Source: Candidatus Parcubacteria bacterium (GTDB lineage Bacteria > Patescibacteriota > Minisyncoccia > Phycocordibacterales > Zambryskibacteraceae). From it: a stretch of 10,737 bases of DNA. Shown one piece after another: positions 1-6,305 of the stretch. The number at the start of each line of letters is the position of its first letter. The stretch's first letter is position 1. Location of the stretch: NCBI GenBank assembly GCA_019661845.1, contig JAIFWL010000007.1, positions 1-10,737 of the forward strand, in the 5' to 3' direction. A program made the position numbers and the translations under genes. The notes beneath the pieces are model-generated. The model ran no database searches, had not been told where the DNA came from, and saw only the letters and a list, made by a program, of their open reading frames with translations.

Positions 1-683
1 GGGGAACCGTAATTATAAGCACCCATTTGGAAGTTGATGTGAGGAGTTAGCGTAGGGTGCTTACTCTTATCCCGTAAGGCAATAGCGAAGCAATATATAG
101 GAGCGAACGGCTGCTCATTACATTCTATGATGACGGGTTTAAAGCCATTATCTTTAAACAACTTGGCTATAGTCATGGTGGTGGGTCTCCAGTAATCACC
201 GAAGTCTTTAGTATGATGAATCTGTTGCATAACTGGCACCACAATGATAACGGCGTCGTTACTTAAGGCACAGATGTTATTGAATGCTTTCTTAAATTCA
301 TAAATGTGTTCTAGGGTAGTGTGGTTGAAGACCACATCGAACTTCTTCTCTAAACTTACTGGTAGATCTTTTAATAAATCTAGTTCTATTTCTTGGTAGC
401 CTGCAAGGCTTGCTGAGCCGAAACCCTTGCCCTGTCCTCTCACATTCGAAACTGTATAGCTTGTATGCTTAGTGAAGTATTTCTTATAGTGGCTACCCTG
501 ACCATCTTCATCCATCCATCCAGAGACATTTATCACTGATCCAGAGAAGTGGTGCGCATACTTCTTCAGCATAGCGTTCGAGAAGTCTCTTGGTCGAATA
601 GTTTTCTTATCGAGAACTCTATTTGCTATTCCTTTTACAAGGCGATGTAAAAGAATCAGAATCTTAAAAATTATTTTGTTCAT
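1..683 (-). CDS. Class I SAM-dependent methyltransferase, 3' end cut by window edge
   Basis: The reading frame opens at the ATG at 683..681 and runs off the left edge after 227 codons, so the C-terminus is missing. The protein begins MNKIIFKILILLHRLVKGIA. It then shows features of a class I methyltransferase family: an INVSGWMDEDGQG strand-loop, YTVSNVRGQGKG, a short acidic ELDLL strand, and FDVVFNHTTLEH, which resembles the post-motif I/II region of Methyltransf_11-like enzymes. GDYWRPTTMTIAKLF and NGF follow, as is usual near the C-terminal half. The SAM loop is not the classic GxGxG, so the exact class is less sure than the fold. Its ATG overlaps the TGA of the upstream glycosyltransferase (ATGA), and an AGGAG lies 10 nt before it. 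Context suggests it methylates a sugar or glycolipid made with the GT4 enzyme; the substrate is inference. Confidence 0.8.
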   Translation of the reverse strand, partial: MNKIIFKILILLHRLVKGIANRVLDKKTIRPRDFSNAMLKKYAHHFSGSVINVSGWMDEDGQGSHYKKYFTKHTSYTVSNVRGQGKGFGSASLAGYQEIELDLLKDLPVSLEKKFDVVFNHTTLEHIYEFKKAFNNICALSNDAVIIVVPVMQQIHHTKDFGDYWRPTTMTIAKLFKDNGFKPVIIECNEQPFAPIYCFAIALRDKSKHPTLTPHINFQMGAYNYGS

Positions 684-1711
684 CTTATTTCATCTCCTAA
701 GAGCTTTATGAGGCTTGAGAGACTGTGCTTTGTTAAGAGGATAGAGATCTTCCCTTGTGTCTCAGTATTATGACCGTGAGCATCAGAGAAGGCACTCTTA
801 ATATCATTAGCTAGTTCCTCAGGATCATTGAGAGAACGTACTACCCAGTTTACTGGTAACCACTCTCTGAAGAATGAGTTCACCACTATAACCTTGAGTC
901 CAGAGGCCAGGGCTTCAAAAATTGTTTTATCGAGACTCCCATCTGGAGTCATATTGATAAGCAATTTGTATTGCCTATAAAAAGCGGGAATATCTTCGTG
1001 GGAAACAGCAGGTAGGATACGGACCTTCTTGCCTAAGTTTAATACTTCTATCTGTTCTTGGACTAAATCCTGATACCAGTGATCTTTGGGAAGTGCATCC
1101 CCTACAATGTGAGCTTCGAAAGTCACTTTCCTATTAGATAACTCCTTAAAACCATCAAGAATTTCTAATATCTTCTTAACTGGTGCGATTCTGCCTAGAA
1201 CAAGAATCCTATTGGCCCTTGCACGACCAGAGCTTGAGGCAAAGCGCTCCAAGTCTATACCAGCCGGCATCTGATGAGCGTTTGGTGCATCGGCTACAAA
1301 TGCTTTCGGCGAAGTATAAAACACTTTATTAGAAAGTCTTACCGCAATGTTGGTTGTCACGTCACCCTTAGCATGATTCCTCCACAGATAAATATTTTTA
1401 TGTAGAAGTTTCCAGAATGGGGAACCCAGAAGCACGTACTCCTGATTCATATGTACAAAGACCGCATCATAGTTAGCTCTCTCTTGCCAAATGTATTTAT
1501 AAAACTTAGCTAGATACTTCGCTCTTGAAGGTTCTTCCTCCTTACCCAAGGAAAGGACCTTAACATTATCTGGTAGATCGTATTCCCCCATCTCTAGACA
1601 AATGACTACGAGGCTCTCAAAGCGCTTGGCGAACTCCCGTAGCCACTCATGGAAGAACCCTAAAATAGGGTCATTCTTGTCTACTTTCTGGGTGAGTATT
1701 AGTAATTTCAT
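680..1711 (-). CDS. GT4-like glycosyltransferase (GT-B fold)
   Basis: This is a 343-aa cytosolic or membrane-associated glycosyltransferase. It starts with the first beta strand of a GT-B fold (MKLLILTQKVD) and has an acceptor-side N-terminal half. The donor-binding C-terminal domain contains AGIDLERF (150-157), LGRIAPVKK (172-180, with R174 and K179/K180 as likely phosphate-contacting residues) and SLDKTIFEALASG (259-271, with D261, K262 and E266). The last segment matches the position of the EX7E motif of family GT4, but the first Glu is missing and a DK pair stands nearby. I associate that variant with Patescibacteria. The start overlaps the upstream cohesin gene by 41 nt and has no Shine-Dalgarno, but a later start (Met41) would delete the first strand and helix. 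The next gene overlaps by ATGA. It probably adds a sugar to a surface glycan or lipid carrier; donor and acceptor are unknown. Confidence 0.85.
   Translation of the reverse strand: MKLLILTQKVDKNDPILGFFHEWLREFAKRFESLVVICLEMGEYDLPDNVKVLSLGKEEEPSRAKYLAKFYKYIWQERANYDAVFVHMNQEYVLLGSPFWKLLHKNIYLWRNHAKGDVTTNIAVRLSNKVFYTSPKAFVADAPNAHQMPAGIDLERFASSSGRARANRILVLGRIAPVKKILEILDGFKELSNRKVTFEAHIVGDALPKDHWYQDLVQEQIEVLNLGKKVRILPAVSHEDIPAFYRQYKLLINMTPDGSLDKTIFEALASGLKVIVVNSFFREWLPVNWVVRSLNDPEELANDIKSAFSDAHGHNTETQGKISILLTKHSLSSLIKLLGDEIR
694..698 (-). promoter_or_regulatory. Shine-Dalgarno AGGAG for the methyltransferase
   Basis: AGGAG lies inside the last codons of the glycosyltransferase gene, 10 nt before the ATG at 683. 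It is one of only two clear Shine-Dalgarno sequences in the window and supports this start. Together with the ATGA overlap it points to coupled translation. Confidence 0.6.
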
Positions 1712-2999
1712 CGTGGCTTGGGATTGTATATGGTGTGGGGGTACTTACCTGCTGTTCCTCCCTTTTTACCAGTTCAACAGCCTTACGCAAGTATCTTATT
1801 ATATGATGCCTTATTAGATAATATAATGTAAGTGCGATTAAAAAAGCTAAGATAATGGCGAGGATTATATAGGTCAAATGATCCTCGATAAATTTACTCA
1901 TGAGAAAGGGAGACCCAATGGCCAAGGAGACGTCGCGGACATTGCCTGCCCTATCAATAGCTCTCACTATGACACTTAACCTACCGCTTGTAATCGGCAC
2001 TTGGTAAGAACTTTCTCCCTGGACAAATACTGGAGAAACGGTGACAGGTTGATCCCGATCAATCACTCCAATTTCATAATGATCTATGCCAGAGAGATTA
2101 TCTGATGTGAAGAATGATATTAGGGCCCTTTCTGATGAAATGACGGAAGATAATAGATAATCAGCTTCTGGTGTGAAGTCAGCTGGTGGCGCAGTGTCTA
2201 TGCGCACTAGGAAGTGCCCGGTCGTACCCCAAGCTCCGTTCCTATTGGCCTTAATGTGGAAGTACCACAAACCGTCTTCTAACCCTTCAAATGATTTCGT
2301 AGTCTCACTACTTACAATAGTATTCTCTGGAATAGTATTGGGATTATGGTCTATAACGTAACTGAATCCCGACACCCCAGGACCCTTCTCCCAAATGAAG
2401 ACTGGGCTATTGTTGTTGTACCAATCATCTTGTCTAGGATGAGTCTCTGAGGCAACGATAACCCCTTCAGGTGCCTTTGGGATAATAGTGTATTCTCCAT
2501 GACCTAAGTCGAGTGTCGCTTCAGTGCCCAAGCCATCATTCAACAACACTCTAGAAGTGCTTTTGAATGATATAGTTCCTCGACCCGTCTTCTTCGCTCT
2601 AAAGGTGATGGAGCCAATGGAGCCTGAGCTAGTGGTGATGCCTGAAGGGATAACGCCTACGTAGTTAGCTAGGCCACGAGCATTGTCGTAGCTAGGTGCC
2701 TCTAGCCAAACGCCCACTATGGACTGCCCGCCAGAAGGTTTAACAATTTCAAGATGATCTTTATCGAAGCTTATTCTAATTTCTACACCATTTATCCTAT
2801 TTCCCTTAGTATTGATAAGTATCGGGATATCGAAAGTAGAACCCTCGGTAAAACTCCCTGTTCTGGGGGAGAAGGATAATTCAACCTTCGGTATTAAGTC
2901 TCGAGCATTTAGATTGATGGTCTCTGCATGAACCTGCTGCCATACCAGAACTACCAACGTTGAGAGAAGAAGTATTTTAAATATTGGCCTCGTTTTCAA
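1671..2999 (-). CDS. Membrane-anchored cohesin-domain protein with two Ig-like modules
   Basis: This 442-aa predicted surface protein starts at TTG. Residues 1-25 form a signal peptide ending VHA. Residues about 38-172 form a cohesin-like beta sandwich: LSFSPRTGSFTEGSTFDIPI, a VEIRISFD strand, the VWLEAPSYDNARG stretch and VLLNDGLGTE near the end. A module at about 176-270 carries the DDWYNNNSPVFIW and DGLWYFHIKA pattern of Ig/FN3-like repeats. A second at about 270-360 contains LSGIDHYEI and VRAIDRAGN. A membrane helix spans about 374-396, followed by a basic stretch and a polar cytoplasmic tail to 442, so the cohesin should face outward. The TTG is the only start before an in-frame TAG; AGGAG lies 15 nt upstream, which is long. 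The gene follows the second cohesin gene by 10 nt. It is probably a dockerin receptor on the cell surface; the partner is inferred from the neighbourhood. Confidence 0.85.
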   Translation of the reverse strand: MKTRPIFKILLLSTLVVLVWQQVHAETINLNARDLIPKVELSFSPRTGSFTEGSTFDIPILINTKGNRINGVEIRISFDKDHLEIVKPSGGQSIVGVWLEAPSYDNARGLANYVGVIPSGITTSSGSIGSITFRAKKTGRGTISFKSTSRVLLNDGLGTEATLDLGHGEYTIIPKAPEGVIVASETHPRQDDWYNNNSPVFIWEKGPGVSGFSYVIDHNPNTIPENTIVSSETTKSFEGLEDGLWYFHIKANRNGAWGTTGHFLVRIDTAPPADFTPEADYLLSSVISSERALISFFTSDNLSGIDHYEIGVIDRDQPVTVSPVFVQGESSYQVPITSGRLSVIVRAIDRAGNVRDVSLAIGSPFLMSKFIEDHLTYIILAIILAFLIALTLYYLIRHHIIRYLRKAVELVKREEQQVSTPTPYTIPSHDEITNTHPESRQE

Positions 3000-3010
3000 T
3001 GGATTCTCAT
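2996..3010 (-). other. Five-codon minigene overlapping the TTG start
   Basis: An ATG at 3010..3008 overlaps the TAA of the upstream gene (TAATG) and lies 4 nt after AGGAG. It reads Met-Arg-Ile-His and stops at TGA (2998..2996). That TGA overlaps the TTG start of the following cohesin gene as TTGA. It could hand ribosomes on by stop/restart coupling. A real small indel in the gene or an assembly error could also explain it, since the ATG would be the natural start if the frame were restored. Confidence 0.35.
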
Positions 3011-3987
3011 TAGTCTCCTAGATCTCTCTCAGCTTGAGCTACTTCATGGTGGATCATCTTCTCAGCGTCAAAGAGATTTTGCTTCAGACTACGGATAATG
3101 GCATTTTCTTCTGCAGTGAGTCTTCTTTTGGTAGAGGCTTTCTCAAGTATTCCTATACTGTCGTTTATATCCTCCTTTAATACATCAAATGATTTCACAA
3201 CTAAGCGATCTAGATTATGCAGATCTTTCCTTACTGTTCTTCGCAAACCCTTAAGGTTCCCCACTCCTCGCTTGGTGGTGTGTATGAGGAAGAAGATTAA
3301 GGCCACAATCGGAATGACTATAGATAAGAATTTGATAATAGTATCAACAATAGAATCTAGTGACGGCACTTCGACAGACACTGTCCTACTTTTAGACACT
3401 TCTGTTTTAGGAGTTGGTGCTGGAACTGAAGATTTATTGAGATCTATGAAGGTTGGTTCAGGGGAAGTCTCTACAGGTTCATCTTGAGCTGAGACTGGAG
3501 CTCCGCTTAAAGTAAATGTTCCTATGCCACGCGTCTTTAAAATATTGGTACCGTACCCATCATTGGCTAAGATCGAAGCGGAAGAGAACTGGAGATTAGC
3601 AGTACCATCTTTAATAACACGGAAGTTAACGGTTAATATTGGGCCAGAACTCCCTGTAAATCCTGGATTAGGCACCACTCCTTCTAACGAGACCTTCCCT
3701 TGTGCATTCGAGAATGCAGGCTCCTCTACCCACAAGTTAAGGATTGACCCGATCTTCGATACTGAGGTTACTTGAAGTTTATCTATAGGGAAACTCAACA
3801 CAGCAGAAACTGCATTTACTGCTTGTGTGGGGCTCGATACAACGATACGTACCGAGAATGTTTGCCCCACACTATAACTACCGGCAGCAGGGGAAATTAA
3901 GATAGTATCTGCATAAGAATGCTGTGGCAGGAAGAGTGAAACTACGAGCGAGAGGAAAAGAACTTTCTTAAGTACGAGGCGAGACAT
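3010..3987 (-). CDS. Signal peptide, cohesin, TM protein with cytoplasmic helical tail
   Basis: I place the start at the ATG at 3987, giving 325 aa. The frame can be extended to a TTG at 4026, but only the ATG start puts a proper signal peptide at the N-terminus (basic MSRLVLKK, hydrophobic core, cleavage near HSYA, residue 26). Residues about 28-160 form a cohesin-like domain: ISPAAGSYSVGQTFSV, AVNAVSAVLSFP, LWVEEPAFSNAQGKV, GFTGSSGPILTVNF and ILANDGYGTNIL. A Pro/Ser/Thr-rich linker (about 162-205) leads to a membrane helix at about 217-237. After it comes a basic, helix-prone cytoplasmic region (241-325) with many Lys, Glu and Leu, possibly a coiled coil. The start overlaps the previous cohesin gene by 46 nt and has no Shine-Dalgarno. 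It is likely a surface dockerin receptor with an internal anchoring or signalling tail; that role is inference. Confidence 0.85.
   Translation of the reverse strand: MSRLVLKKVLFLSLVVSLFLPQHSYADTILISPAAGSYSVGQTFSVRIVVSSPTQAVNAVSAVLSFPIDKLQVTSVSKIGSILNLWVEEPAFSNAQGKVSLEGVVPNPGFTGSSGPILTVNFRVIKDGTANLQFSSASILANDGYGTNILKTRGIGTFTLSGAPVSAQDEPVETSPEPTFIDLNKSSVPAPTPKTEVSKSRTVSVEVPSLDSIVDTIIKFLSIVIPIVALIFFLIHTTKRGVGNLKGLRRTVRKDLHNLDRLVVKSFDVLKEDINDSIGILEKASTKRRLTAEENAIIRSLKQNLFDAEKMIHHEVAQAERDLGD
3015..3019 (-). promoter_or_regulatory. Shine-Dalgarno AGGAG between the second and third cohesin genes
   Basis: AGGAG lies in the last codons of the upstream gene. The spacer is 4 nt to the minigene ATG at 3010 and 15 nt to the TTG at 2999. 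It clearly marks translation initiation here, but it does not by itself decide which codon is used. Confidence 0.55.
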
Positions 3988-4661
3988 ATTATTATTATAA
4001 GCCCAATCAATACTGTTGCATACCAATATGTCCCCGGAGTAGAGACAACTCTATAGTTACCACTTTCATCCACCGCTTTTACAAAAACTTGTTTGAATAA
4101 ATCCTTCTCTCCTAACTCATAAGGTGAGGTTATTACTTGCCATTCACTATCTCTAGGCCTTATAAGCCCTGTCGAAGCGAATTCATAATGATCAACACCA
4201 CTACCCTTATCCTGTGCTTCAAAAGAGATGAAGCTCTTACCATTAAATATTTCATTAGACTTAGCAATTATTACTCTAAACGGTTCTGGCATCTCCGTGT
4301 CACTCTTGGTTTGAGATTGGCTAAAAGATAATTTGGCAGGGACCATGGTAGCCTGCCCATCGTTTCTTAATGCTTTAACTTCTGAGAAGGTGAAGCCATA
4401 AAGATCTTCTGGGCCTATTTCTCCGGAGAGAGTAAGTACTGGGCTCTTACCACTAAACCCGCCGGGCGTAATACCAGAGAAGGTGATAGTCTCCTTCTCC
4501 TTATCGACAACGGGTCGAGAGACCCATATAAGAATACTTGAATTACCTATTGAGACATCGTGAATATTTACTCCATTTGGAATATGAATGACGCCCTCAA
4601 GAGCATTGATACTCTCCTTACCCGTATCTACAAACAAAGTTATTTGTTGTTCTTTCATCAT
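3942..4661 (-). CDS. Cohesin-like TM protein lacking a signal peptide
   Basis: This 239-aa protein opens MMKEQQITLFVDTGKESINA, already inside a cohesin domain. It lacks the signal peptide and the first strand (the SPxxGxYxVGxxF segment) seen in its two neighbours. Cohesin features follow: SSILIWVSRPVV (41-52), ITFSGITPGGFSG (59-71) and ALRNDGQATMVP (97-108). An Ig-like module at about 127-207 contains GSGVDHYEF and VKAVDESGN and resembles the second module of the 442-aa cohesin protein. A membrane helix at about 214-231 ends in LRKFFSSRS. The basic tail predicts C-terminus inside, so the N-terminal domain should be outside, yet no export signal is visible. The start overlaps the dockerin stop (ATGATG), and an in-frame TAA 12 nt upstream rules out a longer ORF. 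It may be translationally coupled, fused to the dockerin protein by a -1 shift, or decayed at its 5' end. Confidence 0.75.
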   Translation of the reverse strand: MMKEQQITLFVDTGKESINALEGVIHIPNGVNIHDVSIGNSSILIWVSRPVVDKEKETITFSGITPGGFSGKSPVLTLSGEIGPEDLYGFTFSEVKALRNDGQATMVPAKLSFSQSQTKSDTEMPEPFRVIIAKSNEIFNGKSFISFEAQDKGSGVDHYEFASTGLIRPRDSEWQVITSPYELGEKDLFKQVFVKAVDESGNYRVVSTPGTYWYATVLIGLIIIICLASYLRKFFSSRS

Positions 4662-5962
4662 CCGGTCCAGTTATAAGCCATGATAGAGAAGTCGATTAAG
4701 TTCACCTTCCCATCGTTATTTACATCGATACTCTTAGGTGGATTAGGTCGATTATACCAATAGGCCGCTACAGAGAAGTCGACCAAGTTTACCTTCCCAT
4801 CACTATTAGCATCTCCCTTCAGAATAGCCTTGGTTACTGTATTGGCGAAGATGGTTGTATTACCTACAACAAATGGTACTGCCGCGCTAAAGGAGCTTAC
4901 TTCAGTCCCCCATGTCGCCTTTGATTTAGTACTGTGGTTTCCATACTCTAGAGCATCAGTATCGAAGTTCGATAAGTAAACGCCATTCTGATCTGCTTTT
5001 GCTTTAGTAAAGAACTCCTGATCAGAATTAACTTGAATAGTTACTTCAGCGGCAGTTGTGGTCTGTCCAAAGATGGTAATATTATCCCCCTTCTTAACCT
5101 GTGATTTATCTACCCCTAGAGTTGGAGCGACAAAAATTCCTCGTATATTGGTAGTTGAGTTTTCCTTGATCGTAGTAGGGAAGGACAACAAGCTTGAGCG
5201 ATAACCCTTATTATCTTCACTATAGACCGAGAAGAAGTAATTACCCGCACTCAAGTTATTAATTGAAGCGCTGAAGTTGGCACTCTCATCAGCAATAGTG
5301 GTAGAAACAACTTGAGCATCCTTAAGAATAGTAATGACACTCTTAGGATAAGCTCGACCAACAAGATTGATGGACCCTGTGCCTATAGTACCTACTCCTC
5401 CTCCACCTCCTCCACCTCCTCCACCGCCTCCACCCCCTGGTGGTGCTACTGGCGTGGCGCTTACCTCACTAGAAGTGGCGATGGCCGTACCGAAAGCATC
5501 ATAAACCCTAATGACGAAGTAGTACGGTGTACTGTTTGTAAGACCTGTTCTAGTTGAACTTAAGACGTTTCCTACATTACTAAAGGCGTATGGCCCACTA
5601 GCGGTAGTGGATTGCCCCACTTCATAACCTCCAGCTGACCAACCATTGGTGCCATCTGCTGCTGTCCAACTTAGGTTAACTAAGGCGTTGCCTGGAGTGG
5701 CCCCCACTACTGGTGTTGAAATGAAGGGGAAGTAAAGCATACCACCGAATAATTGATAGAGACTATTACTAGTAGAGGTGCCAATAGCCATTTGCGACAT
5801 GGTGCTAATCAAGCCGAAATGATCTGAAGAGGAGTAGCCTCCAGAAAATAAGGATGGATTAGAAACAGTATAAGAATCAGAAGAAAAAACTTGAGCCGAA
5901 AGAATAGCTGGTAGTAAAAGGCTTGAAAGGAATATTAGTTTACTGACCTTGTGGTGAGGCAT
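4658..5962 (-). CDS. Secreted FN3, poly-Gly and dockerin protein
   Basis: This is a 434-aa exported protein. A signal peptide covers about 1-23 (LIFLSSLLLPAILSAQ). Residues 24-80 match the N-terminal region of a family I recognise in Patescibacteria (SSDHFGLISTMSQMAIGTS, MLYFPF). An FN3 domain follows at about 82-172 (NLSWTAADG, YYFVIRVYDAFG). Fourteen consecutive glycines at 176-189 link it to beta-rich domains at about 195-380 (LVGRAYPKSVITILKD, VDKSQVKKGDNITIFGQ). The C-terminus is a two-repeat dockerin (384-434). There is no membrane helix after the signal peptide, so it is released or held by its dockerin. The ATG overlaps the previous gene by 23 nt without a Shine-Dalgarno; no other start codon lies before residue 55. 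The three cohesin genes directly downstream are its obvious candidate partners. Confidence 0.88.
   Translation of the reverse strand: MPHHKVSKLIFLSSLLLPAILSAQVFSSDSYTVSNPSLFSGGYSSSDHFGLISTMSQMAIGTSTSNSLYQLFGGMLYFPFISTPVVGATPGNALVNLSWTAADGTNGWSAGGYEVGQSTTASGPYAFSNVGNVLSSTRTGLTNSTPYYFVIRVYDAFGTAIATSSEVSATPVAPPGGGGGGGGGGGGGGVGTIGTGSINLVGRAYPKSVITILKDAQVVSTTIADESANFSASINNLSAGNYFFSVYSEDNKGYRSSLLSFPTTIKENSTTNIRGIFVAPTLGVDKSQVKKGDNITIFGQTTTAAEVTIQVNSDQEFFTKAKADQNGVYLSNFDTDALEYGNHSTKSKATWGTEVSSFSAAVPFVVGNTTIFANTVTKAILKGDANSDGKVNLVDFSVAAYWYNRPNPPKSIDVNNDGKVNLIDFSIMAYNWTG
4661..4813 (-). other. Type I-like dockerin domain, two calcium-binding repeats
   Basis: Repeat 1 is DANSDGKVNLVDF (residues 384-396) and repeat 2 is DVNNDGKVNLIDF (413-425). 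Both keep all side chains expected for an F-hand calcium loop at positions 1, 3, 5, 9 and 12: D384, N386, D388, N392, D395 and D413, N415, D417, N421, D424. Each is followed by an aromatic-rich helix (SVAAYWY, SIMAYNW). The domain sits at the extreme C-terminus, the usual dockerin position. Such domains bind cohesins in a calcium-dependent way. Confidence 0.9.
5396..5437 (-). repeat. GGN triplet run encoding 14 glycines
   Basis: Forty-two nucleotides of GGA/GGT/GGC/GGG codons encode residues 176-189 of the dockerin protein, between the FN3 domain and the following beta domains. It is a flexible linker. Changes in repeat number would come in steps of three and keep the frame. Confidence 0.9.
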
Positions 5963-6281
5963 TGGTATTAATGACAGAAACTTCGATAAGTTTGTTTATG
6001 GAAGGTCTGTATAAATAAGCTTTTTGGGCGACTGAATATATGAGTAGTTCATCCCCCTTTTGAGCATTAGCGAAGAATGGTTGCCCCTGTAGAAGCGCTG
6101 GGTCAGAAATAGTGGCTACTGTCGGCTTCTCCCCCTCTGGTAACATTATGAGTTTTGAAACCATCTCTACCGCATCTCCTGTCTGTGGTGTCTTAAGTTT
6201 ATAAATTTTAAAGTAATAGAAAGCACCAGCTACTACAAGTAAGACCACGAGGATACTAATTAATGTTTTACGATTCATCAT
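5940..6281 (-). CDS. Small N-terminally anchored conserved hypothetical protein
   Basis: The 113-aa protein starts MMNRK, followed by a membrane helix at about 7-24 (LISILVVLLVVAGAFYYF). A mainly extracytoplasmic domain has VSKLIMLPEGEKPTVATISD, FFANAQKGDELLIYS, AYLYRPSINKLIEVS and a short polar end. I recognise the pattern (LP-x-PTVATVSD then FFANAxxGDxxLIY then conversion to a hydrophobic strand) as a small conserved Patescibacteria family without known function. The domain is rich in beta strands and may be a small adaptor at the membrane surface. It follows the membrane enzyme gene by 24 nt and overlaps the dockerin gene by 23 nt, so it may serve the dockerin/cohesin system. No Shine-Dalgarno is seen; either of the first two Met codons could be the start. 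Confidence 0.75.
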   Translation of the reverse strand: MMNRKTLISILVVLLVVAGAFYYFKIYKLKTPQTGDAVEMVSKLIMLPEGEKPTVATISDPALLQGQPFFANAQKGDELLIYSVAQKAYLYRPSINKLIEVSVINTNASPQGQ

Positions 6282-6305
6282 ATGACTTCAATAATATCAC
6301 GAAAA
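6282..6305. other. Only real intergenic gap, 24 nt
   Basis: This is the longest non-coding stretch in the window. It is AT-rich and holds no hairpin or T-run that would act as a terminator. I see no convincing promoter here either, so transcription probably reads through. Confidence 0.5.

Noticed and set aside
680..2998. UGA read as glycine (genetic code 25 of Gracilibacteria/SR1)
   Set aside because: TGA ends the GT4, third cohesin and dockerin genes at natural C-termini, and reading through would run into overlapping genes.
3098..3487. A 129-aa plus-strand reading frame opposite the second cohesin gene
   Set aside because: It is antisense to a gene with clear domains, has no Shine-Dalgarno or recognisable motif, and looks like a shadow of the coding strand. 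The same applies to the other plus-strand frames in the window, such as 6616-6906 and 8092-8352.
3988..4026. An upstream TTG start for the second cohesin gene, giving 13 more residues
   Set aside because: The added MVCNSIDWAYNNN would mask the signal peptide and lengthen the overlap with the previous gene. The ATG at 3987 gives a standard signal peptide.
1671..5962. A cellulosome
   Set aside because: There is a dockerin and there are cohesins, but no glycoside hydrolase, carbohydrate-binding module or multi-cohesin scaffoldin. Each cohesin protein has a single domain and its own membrane helix.
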